Of a DNA stretch of 64,000 nt, positions 1 to 10,574 are shown piece after piece. Numbering within the stretch: position 1 is the first letter of the stretch; the number at the start of each line of letters is the position of its first letter. A program made the position numbers and the translations under genes. A model generated the notes under the pieces. That model saw only the letters and a list, made by a program, of their open reading frames with translations. It had not been told where the DNA came from and did no database searches. The stretch comes from Phoebastria nigripes (Eukaryota > Chordata > Aves > Procellariiformes > Diomedeidae), in NCBI GenBank assembly GCA_035582835.1, contig JAYKAV010002766.1:3066683-3130682 (forward strand). The letters are read 5' to 3'.

Positions 1-3000
1 AGTTATTCAGTTTTAAGGAGTCCCGGGTACTGAGCACGCTGGCATTAGATATCCGTTGTGTAAGTTCCAGATCAAACAAGAGAGGATAAAGCTGATCAAG
101 GAAGGGCTCTTTATGCTCAGAGAGCTGTGCTACACATGCTGATCTGATGCAAGTCACAGGCTGGGAGTTGCTTTAATTGTCTCCTCTGTATGTGATTCCA
201 GAAACTGGCTTTTAACCTGCAGTAAAAAGGGTTGTTTACAAAGTGCATACATTTGCATCTCAACTAACTCTCCTTGGCTTAATGAAACTTGGAGATGAGC
301 ACTTGGCTTCTCGTTGCTGCTGGGTTGCAGACAAATTCCTCCCCGGATCCTGCACAGCCTTCTCTTCCTCTGCCTTCTCATTCTGACTTGGATTTATCCA
401 TTTTTAGCGTCCACGTTTTTAGGTGCCCATTTTAAGGTAGCAAAGGCCTGGGATCACGCAGCTCCCACCAGCCTCGTTAGCAATTGGGACAATTAAGGAT
501 GCGATGTGCAGATGCTCCGAAACTGAAGCACCAAGAGCAAATCCACTTATTCAGCAGCAAATTGCAAGTTGAAGGAAACAATCTCTGAAATAATTCTGAT
601 AGGGAAGAAGAGGATCTTTCCAGAATATCTGAAGTCCCTCTAGGACACTTTCAGAAAGGCATCCTTTGGGCAAAAAGACTTTATTAGCTGGGGTGGTGAT
701 GTGAGAGGAAAAGAAGGGCTATTAGCTTGGGAATCTGATTGAAGTACCACCTTTCTTGAATGGATTCAACCCAGAAAGCTAGTTTGCAGTCTGGCCCAAA
801 ACACAGGCTTCCTAGCGAGTCAATACATATTTTTTTGCAGGCCAGTCTACTCAGACTTATCAATTATGGATCTAACTGGTAGCACAGCTTTCTCTACATG
901 GCAGCCAGATCTATCTCCAGTGTTATTCTTTTTCCATGGTAGAAACAAAACATTTGCGAAACTGAAGAACATTCATTAGCACACGATGGAAATGACCCAG
1001 TATTTTGGTTTCCCACTTGCCTAATTAGTTTTTGCAGATTAGCAAGTAGAACAGCTGAACAATCAATTGGACATATTAATCAGGCCTATTTTGGAAGCTT
1101 TAAATAGAGAATATGTTTCGTCTCTTCTTTCATTTAGGATATAATGGCTTGTAAATGGACACACACAACATAAATTACATCCTTTAACAAGATGAGAGGA
1201 GAAAATGGTGAAGTCTAAATAAGGAAAGCTGGAGCATTTATTGGCAACTCATTGGGCTCCATCCTCTCTCTTTCCCCCTTGGAAACCAGTGAGGGCTGTA
1301 CAGACGGACCATCCAAGAGCTTCATTTCCCTCTCAGGGAATGCGACAAGTGGTAGGGAGAAGACCCAGCAGGGGAACAAGAGGGACCCACTGGGATGGGA
1401 TGGGAGGTTTGGATAACCATACCATGAACAGATCCTGGCAGAAACATCCAGGTCTGCGCCTCTAGCATGAAATACCTCAAGCTCTGCACAGGATTGAATT
1501 TCCGTGGGGGGATCCCAGCTAGATCTGCTCCCACCTGCTTTCGTGGATGCTGGGGAATAGGCAGGCATGGCTTATATTTCTCTCACACATTTCTTAGAAA
1601 AACCAATAGTATCCTGGCCAGGTTCGTTGACAGCTCCAAGTGGGGAGGAGGTTTGGGCTACTTTGTTCTGCGTGTGGCCATGGCACCAGCAGAGTCTTCT
1701 TTAAATGGTCTGATGGTCATTGTGCAACTCAAAGTTAAACTTAAGAGTGAGGTCCCCAACTTAGGTGGGAGGGAGGAGAAGCAGACCGTGACTGTGTGCC
1801 CGCAGCCGCCAGGAGAGCTCTGGCAATCAAAGCAGCAAGGTCAGATGAGAGAGCTCTTTTGTAGCTGAAAACCTCTTATACCTGATCCTGAACGCTGCAG
1901 CTTACTAATATCTGAGCAGTGATGCTATATGTAGGTGTGAGGCAGACATATAGGTACATTTGATACATTATTCCTATTTGCAAAGGTTCAATAAAAAATG
2001 TGTGGGTTGTTGCAAATTATTTCTACCATCCTTCTTGCAATGAAGTTAACAGCTGACTGCGTTCAAATGCATCAGTTGTATAAATTCATAGGGCATTTTC
2101 ATGTTTCAATCTAGTTATGTATTTCTAGTTGACCAAACATGTTCAAATTACCATTAACTGCAATCCTATCACTTGGTTCACTGAGCAGAAAGGCAATATC
2201 TGTGTTTTAACCATTGCAGAACTGAAGGTGGAGGCAGAGGGAGAGGAGTTGGTGCTGGGGAAGGCGGCGGGAGGGAAGGAGGGAGGGGGAGCACAGGTCT
2301 GAGCTCTCTCCTAGCACGGTGAACGTGCCATCGCGTTTTGAGACCTGGGCTCACCGGGGCTGTGCCGCCTTGTCTTGTGCCATTGGTGACGTGCATCCCT
2401 GCGATGCTCAGCCCATGGCTCGTCCCCTCTCCTGGCCCCGCAAGGACTTTGCTCCCACCCCGACCGGCTTGCAGCAGGTTTCATCCCTCTGTCCCTGGTC
2501 AGGCAGGGGAGATCCCTGGGCATCCTGGACCGCATGGGCTGCACCTCTGCCCCATCACCCGCGGGACTCCCGGTCCCGGCCATCGCACTCCTCTGCACCT
2601 GCAGGAGCCGCAGCACCAAGCGGGGTCATGGCAGCCTCCTGGATCTGCCTGCTTTGTTGCAAGGACTGAGACTGCTCCTATCTCTTCTAGCCTTCGATGC
2701 TGGAAACGATGACCTCCTTTCATAAGCTGAAGCCCTGGGCTCTCGGGCCGTGGCAGCGGAGGGCTCCGGCAGCTCTCCCTGTGGCAGGGCCCAGCTGTGC
2801 CGGTTTCTCTCTCCCCTTTCTCGGCCAGAAAACTCTTCATGAGCCATACGCGAGGACACACCATGTTTTCCCCGGGGTGCTGTGACGCTCTTAACAGATC
2901 TTGCTTTGCCAAATGCTGCTTGGGTGTAAATGTACAAATGGGCTAGAAAACAGCTTTTCCTGAAGAGATTAACATAATCAGGAATAAGCCCCAAAAGCCA

Positions 3001-4160
3001 ATTAAGAAGAGAACACAGGTCTGTAAGCCAAGGTCTATTAAGTAGGAGGCAGTACAAAAGGCGTCGAAGGCAGCCTCCCCCCGTGCCGCGGTCCCAGCGG
3101 AGGCAAGGGGCAGCAGGGTGGGCTCTGCCTCGCACCGCTGGCCGCGGGCAGGGCAGACCTTCGGCAGGTTCAATGCCGTGTCCAGCCCCAAGCGATGCAG
3201 GGACACGTCTCCCTGTATTCCTTTCCTGGCTGTAGCTGCTGTGTTGATCCCTGCCTGGCTGGCGAAGGGCTGTAAATGCTTTTATGAACTGCCTCTTTAC
3301 CCAACGTCCTTCCGAGGGGTCCCACCACGCTGCCGGGCACTCAGTGAATTATTTAATATGCTACTTAGGTTTTTAAAGCTGCTGCATCTCGCACCAGCAG
3401 AGCTTAAACGAGCCTCTCCTGTGGATAAATGCCTCCGCAAAGCCAGGTCTGACCGTCAGATCTGCCTGTGCTTTCCAGAAAGTCATTTCTTTTCTTNGCA
3501 CTTGCAGGAGCTTGTTTAACCCTCACCCTCTGCCGTCCTGCCAGCTTCGCGGTCTTCATCAGGCCAATGAATCTCTTACTGATGCCAAATGTTTTATCTA
3601 CTCGAACATATGTGCCCTCACGTCAGCAGCGCAAGTCAGGCTCCTCGTTGAGAATATCCCTCGCTGGGGTAACCCTGTGGCAGTACCATACAGGCAGGGC
3701 CTAAATTTGGGGACGGATTACGTGCAAGAGCAGCCGCGTTGCCTCCTCCTGTGCACACAGCAGCACCAGCACCGACCCCCGTGCACAGTTCGCAGGGGTT
3801 TGCTGCACGTTTTGCAGAGGTGGAAATCAGTATTTATGCAGGTGGAGGAGCCATGGCGAAGGGCAGCCCTTGCTGCAGCAAGCCCAGCCTGTAACACAGG
3901 CGAGACATTCCTGGCTCTTTCTCAGCCCCACAAGGCAAAAGAAAAGGAAGGAGAAATGGATGGAAATGGATGTTAAAAATCTCAGCATGTAGCACATTTG
4001 AGATATATCTGAATACTCTTTCAAGGAAAATGAGACNTGGTCGAAAGTCAACATGAATGACATAGAAATTACCGTAAAAATTCACCTTATTTTAATGAAT
4101 GTGATGTGGGAGACGCTTTTTTTTTCTGCAGTTTTGCATTACTTTCCTAGCTCTGCAGGA
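1..4160. other. Intergenic or intronic DNA without a recognisable gene
   Basis: Mixed-composition DNA with no open frame resembling a protein family. Visible landmarks are a perfect POU octamer ATTTGCAT at 251-258 and an AT-rich, homeodomain-motif-rich stretch at about 1010-1110 containing CTAATTAG and CAATCAATTGG. An AATAAA at 1990-1995 is followed by a GT-rich stretch, which could be a plus-strand polyadenylation site but has no transcript attached. A polypurine tract lies at about 2227-2296. An acceptor-like pyrimidine run at 3480-3509 is interrupted by an N and has no convincing donor after it. The segment 2940-3060 is low in CpG and could be conserved, which I cannot test here. Confidence 0.5.
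2227..2296 (+). repeat. Polypurine (G/A-rich) low-complexity tract
   Basis: About 70 bases made almost wholly of G and A, with repeated GGGA and GGAG runs and only a few pyrimidines. Such tracts can adopt triplex or G-quadruplex-like structures and are common in bird GC-rich DNA. No function is implied by the sequence alone. Confidence 0.55.
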
Positions 4161-4169
4161 GAAGCTCAC

Positions 4170-4310
4170 CTCTGCTGCTGGCAGTCCATAGGGCATTTTT
4201 CATTCAAGAGAGCAATTTTTTGGCAAATTATTAGTCAACACTCTCTTTTTATTGATAACGCAACTTGATGCTAACCAGAAGTGTTCTGCTCCAGCTCGGC
4301 TGAGACTCCT
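4170..4310 (-). other. Candidate non-coding exon, minus strand
   Basis: Read on the minus strand, this 141-base segment follows a strong acceptor (a T-rich run ending TTTTACATTAG) and ends at GCAGAG followed by GTGAGC, a good donor. All three frames contain stops, so if real it would be an untranslated or lncRNA exon. It contains an AATAAA in the sense direction. It sits back to back with another candidate exon on the plus strand at 4341-4531, so at least one of the two may be chance. Support is splice-site shape only. Confidence 0.18.
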
Positions 4311-4340
4311 CTAATGTAAAATAAAAACCCATTCCTGCAG

Positions 4341-4531
4341 CATGAGCATGCAGAATGTGTTTCAAACCGGTGGCAGTGTCTCGGGGCAGAGGAAGGCAGA
4401 GGCAGGAGCACGTCCCGAGACACAGATCTGGCACCTGCAGAAGGGGCGGGAGGGAGGTGGCCGGGTTGCTGGGGAAGATGCAGGGAGAAGTGTGGAGGTG
4501 GATGTTGATGACAGTGAAGACAACAGCGGAG
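4341..4531 (+). other. Candidate exon, plus strand
   Basis: Starts after CATTCCTGCAG and ends at GCGGAG followed by GTGAGC. The acceptor pyrimidine tract is short and broken by an A-rich stretch, so the acceptor is mediocre. The 191 bases are open in one frame, which begins at an ATG at 4342 and ends in an acidic stretch (VDVDDSEDNSGG). No domain is recognised. It could be an internal exon of an unannotated transcript or a chance match. Confidence 0.17.
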
Positions 4532-5507
4532 GTGAGCCAAGGCGTATCAGACTGACTCGTGTGTTTCTGATTCCCACATAAAGGCTTGTGGTGTAGAAAA
4601 CATAAGCAGCCAAGAAACAGGCAGCAGTAACCAGACCCGGTAACAGCCCTGACTATCGTACGTGTCAGCTAGGACCATCGAAAAGCTGGAGTAATAAAAA
4701 ATAAATAAAGTAAACATTCCAGACTGCTGCAAACTCCCCAAAGTGCACTCCTGACTTTTAACACCCCATCTGCCGGCTGGTGCTAAAAAATTAATTTAGT
4801 GCAGCTGATGACCAAAGGCGTGGCTGGAGCCCAGCGTCAGCTGGATGTGCCCAGCAGCCCGGCGGTGGCGAGGGGCAGCTCAGCCCCCTCTGCAGCCCGT
4901 CCCCGCCGGGCAGTCACGGTCTGGGGCAGGCAGGGCACTGCCAGCACCGGGAGGGCATGGCAGAGCGGTACAGATGGGGCAAGTTAGAGCTTAAGCCTGT
5001 GAGTCAGGCCAGCCCCATGGCTTGTTCCAGGTAGTTTGGAAGAGCAGGAGCAAGCTGATGAGCTCTGGAACAAAAGCACGCAGTTTGATGCAAGATTTAA
5101 CTTCAGGTCAGCTGGAAGGCTTTCTAGCACCTGGCTGAGGCTCCACAGCATAAAAGACGTTCATCAGAAAGTATTTCACCTTGATAATATTCTCTTGTAT
5201 ATTTTCTGGCAACTGGCTAAGATGCATCATTATAGTTATTTTGGGAAATCGGTTTAATACGGGCTTTTCTCTCGTTTGATGGCAAGTGCTATATCCCTCC
5301 CAAGAGACTGCTGCCTTTCATTGCAGGGACCATAATCAGATTCTTCATGTATTAGTAATTACCTAGGAAGAAGCCATAAATACAATGAAAATGCCAATGC
5401 TTCCTAAAGGTACCAGCAGTTACTTTCAGAGAAATTAATTATCTGTGAAAATCAGATCAAATAAATAATGTTCTTCTGGAATATCTGATATAATTCATAA
5501 TTTCAGA
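4532..5507. other. No gene seen
   Basis: GC-rich to about 5000, then AT-rich from 5200 to 5500, with TAATTA-like motifs and an ACCTAGG palindrome near 5363. No splice-bounded segment or repeat is visible before the CR1 remnant begins. Confidence 0.4.
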
Positions 5508-5635
5508 GAGTTTAAGACTAGGGAAGACCACTAGATCATCTACCTTCACCTCATTTATAACGTGGGCCATCAAGCTTCACCCAGCTGTGTGTCTGCGGAG
5601 CCGCGTCTCTTGTGGGGTTGACTAAAGCCTAACTG
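5508..5635 (-). mobile_element. Ancient CR1-type LINE fragment (3' region, antisense)
   Basis: The motif order here is an AGACCACTAGATCATCTA block, a cytosine-rich stretch, a block ending GGGCCATCAAGC, then TTCACCCAG and, further on, TTGACTAAAGC. This matches what I recall of the reverse complement of old CR1 3' untranslated regions known from turtles, crocodiles and birds. It is clearly diverged: several indels, and the middle about 5585-5610 is poorly matched. The element's 3' end would be on the left at about 5508, so the insertion is on the minus strand. The bird-specific ATTCTATG tail is absent, which fits an old subfamily. Identification rests on memory of the family consensus, not on an alignment. 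An ancient insertion in a gene desert may have been co-opted, but nothing shows that. Confidence 0.6.
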
Positions 5636-5783
5636 GTGTTTGGGTTGGGCTCCTCTTCCAGCCATGGAGAGCATACCCCTTCCCTGGGCAGAACATTCAT
5701 GCGGCGTAAGGACATCCGTCTCTTTTCTGCCTAATATGAACATTTGCCCTAATCCTCCTTCCATCTGTCACCTTGTTTTGCAG

Positions 5784-5827
5784 ACGCTGCCCGGGAGCGG
5801 AGCGGAGCCACCCGGCTGCATCTGCAG
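5784..5827 (+). other. Candidate 44-base micro-exon, plus strand
   Basis: Preceded by a long pyrimidine run (TCACCTTGTTTTGCAG) and followed by an ideal donor, TCTGCAG then GTGAGT. The enclosed 44 bases are GC-rich and open in one frame (peptide TLPGSGAEPPGCICR). Both splice signals are close to consensus, which is uncommon in this window. The length is not a multiple of three, so inclusion would shift a coding frame; a lncRNA exon or regulated micro-exon are both possible. It lies 150 bases right of the old CR1 fragment. No homolog is recognised. Confidence 0.3.
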
Positions 5828-5839
5828 GTGAGTGTCGAA

Positions 5840-7915
5840 GCCCAGAGAACCGATGGGAAAAGCCACTTGGTGAATGGGGTTCACTGTGGTTCTTGCTCCT
5901 GAGTCTCACCTTTCAAGAAAGGGAAAAAAGGACCTAGCTGCTTTCATTTTAATTAGTGTCTAGTCTCTGTTGCAACTTGAATCTTCATTTAATTTTGTTT
6001 GCAATATACACGTAGAGGAGAATGATAATGTAATATAGTAATGATCGTTCCTGAGACAGTCACTTATTCAAAATACTACTNTTGTTTAATCAGTGCAGTC
6101 GAGTGATTTATTGACTTGCATAACCAATCTTGCCTGGCGTTTTACTGTAATTAAAACGACGACATTCCCAGAGTCCATCTGCATGTAATAAATTGTAAAA
6201 AATCATGTCAGGGCAACATTAATACTGACGTTTTGCAGGCGTGACAGTCGAGTCCCTCCGAGCTGGGGCTCATCCTCTTCCCGCTGGCGAGGGCGGATGG
6301 TCAGGCAGGAGTGGGAGCTCAGGGACCAGGGAGTCCCGGGAGGCTGCAGGAGCAAACCCAGANGCTTTGGTCGTGTCCAGCTGAACCAGAGAAGGAGCAT
6401 TTAGGGCTTTTCCCGTGAGTGCTCTGGAAAGATAAGGCTACGGTTTTCTCAAATGGAGTTGCCCGATTGCTTCTCGATTTACAGAGGGAGGGCCGTGCAA
6501 GGAGGAACTTGGTGATGCTCAGCCTGGACCGGCGCAGCGGTCCCCAAAACCAGGGCAGCAGCTGAGAAACACGAGTCAGCCGCTCGCTTCGTTCCACGCC
6601 TTGGTAGGAGTCAGTGAACTTGCAGCCTCAGAGGCAGAAGGTGACGGTGACACAAGTGTTTGAAATATGATGAGTAAATCTGATTCTCCTGGCTGAGCTG
6701 TAAGGAACGTGAAGGCGAAGGTCGTGCTCTGTCCCCTGTTCCTCTTCCCCATTGACACCTGCCCAAGCTCTCCCGATGGCTCCCCGCGACCTGCCATGTC
6801 GGGTTGTCCTCGACCCACTGATAATTTCACTTTTATTATCGGAGGGTTTGTGAAAATCAGTTTCTTTTTCTTGAGTCAAATTCCAACAACCAAAACTCAG
6901 AAGTATTCTAAAAAAAAAGGTAGTGGAAGATGTCAGCTTGTCGTTGAGAAAAGAACAACTGTCAAAACCCAAAGATTTTCTGCCAAAACTCACTGAAAAA
7001 TGTTGGCTGAAAACTGCAGAGAGAGAGAAGCTGGTCCAAAAGAGTCAGTTTGGGTGTTGTCAGCCTTTTTTTTGACAAAAATTCCAAATATTTTGAAGAA
7101 AGGGGACAGCTTCCAGGAATTTATGTTTTCAGCAGCTCTGTTTTCTGTGAGTTCTGACCCAGAATTCCCCGCCGGGAGCTGTGCCGGTGCCCCCGACCTG
7201 CCGCAGCGCCAGCGCCCGGACCCGTGAGAGCCGCGCAGGAGAAGATCCTTCCTGCCTTCAATGGAGCTCGGCTGCTCCTCACCGCCGCGACGCTGCCCCA
7301 GGGCCCTCCCTGAGAAAGGGCAGGTTAACTGAGTGATTAGAGAAGAGGGGCTTCAGTTCTGCTTTTATTTCTGTTTTTTTCTTGGTATGACATTTTTTTC
7401 CTCTATTTTTCCTCTTTACCCAGTGCTGAATTTCAAGCATTGTGGAAAAATGAAGACCTGAGTCTGGTTTTGGCCTGAGTCACTCTTAGCATTGCCGATG
7501 CCAAGCGCTGTACAGAGCCCGCACGCATTGATTAGCATAAGCTTAGACACAAACGAACACACCACCGTGTCAGCGCGGAAGGGAGCAATCTGGGCAGCTC
7601 ACGGCTCCGGCCCAGCCCCTGGGTCGGCACTGCCGCCTCCAGCTGCCGAGCCCTGCCGGGCACTGCGGCTGCCCTAGAAGGATGCTCGGAGCTGCCACCC
7701 GGCATCAGCCATGGCCAGCACCTCGCACCCAGGCAGGGAGGAGAGGTACGGGGGAGGTAAACGGGTTCCTGCTGGGGAAATGGAAAGCAAAAAGCAGCTG
7801 CCTGCAGTGAAACCAGCAGCCCAAGGCAGTCAGCTCGGGGGGGGCTGGGGGACAGGCAGGGAAAGGGCACGAGGTGCTGCAGGGCAGAGAAAATCAGCTG
7901 GATGACACTCGACTC
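5840..7915. other. No gene seen; AT-rich block at its left side
   Basis: From 5930 to 6210 the sequence is AT-rich with little CpG and looks like a possible conserved non-coding element, with TAATTAGTG, TTAATTTTG and GTAATTAAAACG motifs. From 6220 onward it is ordinary GC-balanced DNA. A poly-T tract lies near 7370-7400. No exon with both splice signals was found here. Confidence 0.35.
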
Positions 7916-7919
7916 TCAC

Positions 7920-7966
7920 CCGAGGCTCTTCTCCGTGTGTTGAAGTGTTGTGATGCTATTAAAATA
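7920..7966 (-). other. Candidate 47-base exon, minus strand
   Basis: On the minus strand the acceptor reads GCCCTTTCCTAG and the donor reads CCTCGG followed by GTGAGAG. The 47 bases are open in the first frame (YFNSITTLQHTEKSLG). Both signals are good, but the short length makes a chance match likely. No relation to other candidate exons can be shown. Confidence 0.16.
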
Positions 7967-7969
7967 CTA

Positions 7970-10019
7970 GGAAAGGGCTTAACGCTCTTCCCTGCCTTTG
8001 CTGCTTCACGCTGGGCTTGTTGAGCTGTAGTGGTGTGAGACCAGCACGTTGTGTGATAAGCTCTTCATATCCAGCATAAACCAACCCTGTACAATTGCAC
8101 AGCCCCGACGGAGGGGTGTCCCACAGCTGAAACGGCGATGCTGCCCTTGGGAGGCAGCTGCCACCGACCGGCAGGCATCCCCATGGCCTGCTTTCATCTC
8201 TTCGCTGTTCACCAGTAAATTAAAAAGCCACCCCAGGACACAGATTCTTGTTGCCCAAATGCTTCCGTGGTTTCAGGCCGCTCTGGCCGGGACGCTCCCG
8301 CGGCTGCTGTCAGCTCTCTGCTCCGCTCTGCTCCTTCCAGCATTTCTATCTCTTCCCTTCCACGTGAGCACTGTGCTGCTGTTGCTCACAGAAGATTTTC
8401 CCTTGGCGCTTTTTCAACCCAGTATTTTCCTTAGCAACTTCCTCCGGCTCGGAGATACAGAGGCTTGGGCGTTTGCTTTTCCCGTTAGGTTCGATGTCAG
8501 TTGTTCTTCAAGATAAGGGAAGGGGGATGGAGAATTCAGGGTCTTTGGCCACCCACTCCAAATAATTTCAGAGGAAATTATTTTATTTCTCCCATTACAC
8601 ATGGGAACGGGATCAGAACCAAAGCATTTGGCTGCTTACCCACGGGCTAACTCGGTGTAGCTGATGGCAGAGCTGCGATCCCCGTGGGAAGGGGTGACCC
8701 TGGCACGGCGATGGGTATCCCGCCCGGACAGATACGTAGCAGAGCCAGGGCTGGCTGGAGACAAGAGGTGCAGGTCGGCTGCCCGCGCAGGCAGAGCCGC
8801 GTCCTGCTGTGCTGGGCTTGGCAGCCCTTGGAGCCACTGCGAGACTATTTCATGCTTGGGGAGCTTGACAAACAGGAGTGATTTATAGCTCCTGGGTCTG
8901 ATTTTCATTGCTACCGAGGGCTGTGTGCGCCGCGCCAGTGGTGGGATAACCCAGTGTAAGCTCAGAAACATCTGGGGTTTCCATTTTTAAATTAAAGCCG
9001 TAGCTGACGAACTGTGCTGTGAGGAGAAGGAACAGGAGCTCGAAGGGGAGTAAAAGGTGTCAAACCCCGACGGTTCCCCTGCAGTGCGTGCCTGTGACAG
9101 GAGCAGCACACGTGTGTCTGTGCCAGAGCGAGGAGCAGCACAAATGCCACGCGTGCATGTGAGAGAAAGCACAAAGGCGTGAGAGCAGGAAGGAATCATA
9201 ACCAGTTGCTCTAATTGCCTTGCTGTACCTCTGTGAGCCAGCCAANCGTGCCGGTGCCGTGGCTGCTGGCGGGTGGGATCCATCCCAGGGAGGAGGCGCT
9301 GGGGGCACATGGAGCCATCGCAGCCCCCCGGGCACGCGGGGTCAGAGGAGAGCGTTGCTAAAAGCCTGTTACCAGCCTGCCTGCTCTTACGGCTGCTCTC
9401 ATCACTCCCAAAGCTGTCATGGCGAGGGTGCCGTGTCAAGACAGGACGTCACGTTGCAGCCACGGGTCACAGCCACAGGAGCACTTATGCTGGAAGTGGC
9501 TGCGTGGCTGGCCCGGGCACGTGCGATCGGGTCGGGGGGCAGAGCCAGTGCCACCACGGCTGTGCTGGACCCCATGCCACATGCTGCCCCAGCTCAGGCA
9601 CCGACCCTCGCGGTCCTGCCCCGCACATGCTGTGCAGAGGCATCCTGGCCGTCCCCAGCCCCTCTCCAGGCAGGGCACTGAGGTGGCAGCTGCTGGAAGG
9701 TGGCAGCTGCTGGAAGATGGCAGCGAGAGATGGTTTCCAGCAGCGCTTGGTAACAGATAACTGCTAAACAATCTATCACCACCTTTATTTTCTACACCCC
9801 CCTCCCCGGTTTTCATGTTTTGTGTGTGCTGAACACACACAATCATCTCAGCAGACCCTATCAAAGTGCCTTCAGCAGAGACAGAGATGGTCCAACCGCA
9901 GGTCGCTCAAGGATTGCCATGTCCCAGCTGGGGGCCAGCGCCAGCTCCAGCTCCACACCCACTCCTGGGAATGTCCCTGTTCTTGGCAGTTTTATGCATT
10001 TCGTGATCAGCTGCAGAGC
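7970..10019. other. GC-rich DNA without a recognisable gene
   Basis: GC content rises after about 8600. Overlapping open frames occur on both strands but none resembles a protein. A cluster of CA/TG-rich words lies at 9080-9180 and a tandem repeat at 9681-9723. The segment 9780-10019 immediately left of the LTR is ordinary sequence and ends in the AGGAG target site. Confidence 0.4.
9681..9723 (+). repeat. 17-bp tandem repeat, about 2.5 copies
   Basis: The unit AGGTGGCAGCTGCTGGA occurs twice in direct succession (9681-9697 and 9698-9714) and starts again in diverged form. Each copy contains a CAGCTG E-box, so the array places two E-boxes 17 bases apart. It is probably a simple replication-slippage product. 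Confidence 0.8.
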
Positions 10020-10024
10020 AGGAG
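10020..10024 (+). repeat. Left target-site duplication of the LTR
   Basis: AGGAG directly before the TG of the LTR is repeated as AGGAG at 10570-10574 directly after its terminal CA. A 5-base duplication is the size expected for ERVL-type (class III) integrations. Confidence 0.85.
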
Positions 10025-10253
10025 TGTCCTGGTTTTGGCTGGGATAGAGTTAATTTTCTTCCTAGTGCTGTGTTTTGGATTTAGTATGAGAAGAATGTTG
10101 ATAACACGCTGATGTTTTAGTTGTTGCTAAGTAGTGTTTACACTAGTCAAGGACTTTTCAGCTTCCCATGCTCTGCCAGGTGCACAAGAAGCTGGGAGGG
10201 AGCACAGCCAGGACAGCTGACCCAAACTGGCCAATGGGGTATTCCATACCATA

Positions 10254-10278
10254 TGACGTCATGCTCAGTATATAAATA
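10254..10278 (+). promoter_or_regulatory. LTR promoter: CRE-like palindrome plus TATA box
   Basis: ATGACGTCAT (10254-10263) sits directly upstream of TATAAATA (10271-10278), inside the solo LTR. In retroviral LTRs this marks the U3/R boundary, so initiation would be expected about 25-30 bases downstream of the TATA box, near 10300. Whether the promoter is active cannot be seen. Confidence 0.6.
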
Positions 10279-10381
10279 GGAGGCGTGGTCCAGGAAGTAG
10301 CGATCGCTGCTTGGGTATCGCTCAGCGGGTGGTGAGCAATTGCATTGTGCATCACTCATTTTGTATATTCTATCATTGTTG

Positions 10382-10413
10382 TTGTTATTATTATTATTAT
10401 TATTATTATCATT
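10382..10413 (+). repeat. TTG/TTA trinucleotide microsatellite in the LTR
   Basis: A run of GTT units followed by about eight ATT units lies inside the LTR, close to its polyadenylation signal. Length is likely polymorphic between individuals. Confidence 0.85.
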
Positions 10414-10436
10414 ATTTTCCCTTCCTTTTCTGTTTT

Positions 10437-10442
10437 ATTAAA
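10437..10442 (+). terminator. LTR polyadenylation signal ATTAAA
   Basis: ATTAAA in a T-rich setting about 165 bases downstream of the LTR TATA box. It is the expected signal for the R/U5 boundary of this element and could also end a host transcript that reads into the LTR. Confidence 0.6.
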
Positions 10443-10569
10443 CTGTCTGTATCTCAATCCACAAATTTTACTTTTTTTTCTCCAATTCTCTCCCCCATCC
10501 CACTGAGGGGAGGGGGAGTGAGCGAGCAGCTGTGTGGTGTTTGGCTGCCTGCCGGGTTAAACCACAACA

Positions 10570-10574
10570 AGGAG
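10570..10574 (+). repeat. Right target-site duplication of the LTR
   Basis: AGGAG, identical to 10020-10024, marking the right edge of the solo LTR. Confidence 0.85.

Larger units (their letters stand above)
10025..10569 (+). mobile_element. Solo LTR of an avian ERVL-type endogenous retrovirus
   Basis: A 545-base element starts TGTCCTGG and ends CACAACA, flanked by a perfect 5-base duplication AGGAG. The opening words (GTTTTGGCTGGGATAGAG) match a widespread LTR family of neoavian birds that I recall as ERVL-related; the exact subfamily is not assigned. Internal promoter architecture is intact: a TATAAATA box at 10271-10278 preceded by ATGACGTCAT at 10254-10263 (a perfect CRE/ATF palindrome), an ATTAAA polyadenylation signal at 10437-10442, and a TTA/TTG trinucleotide run just upstream of it. 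There is no primer-binding site, gag, pol or env on either side, so internal sequence was lost by LTR-LTR recombination. The perfect duplication and intact ends suggest a relatively young insertion. It is non-coding and could act as an alternative promoter in the plus direction. Confidence 0.9.

Noticed and set aside
1985..2020. AATAAA with GT-rich downstream sequence as a gene 3' end
   Set aside because: No exon or reading frame leads into it on the plus strand; AATAAA words are frequent in AT-rich DNA.
7000..7230. Plus-strand frame of 75 codons with a hydrophobic middle
   Set aside because: No splice or start context, no similarity recognised, length expected by chance.
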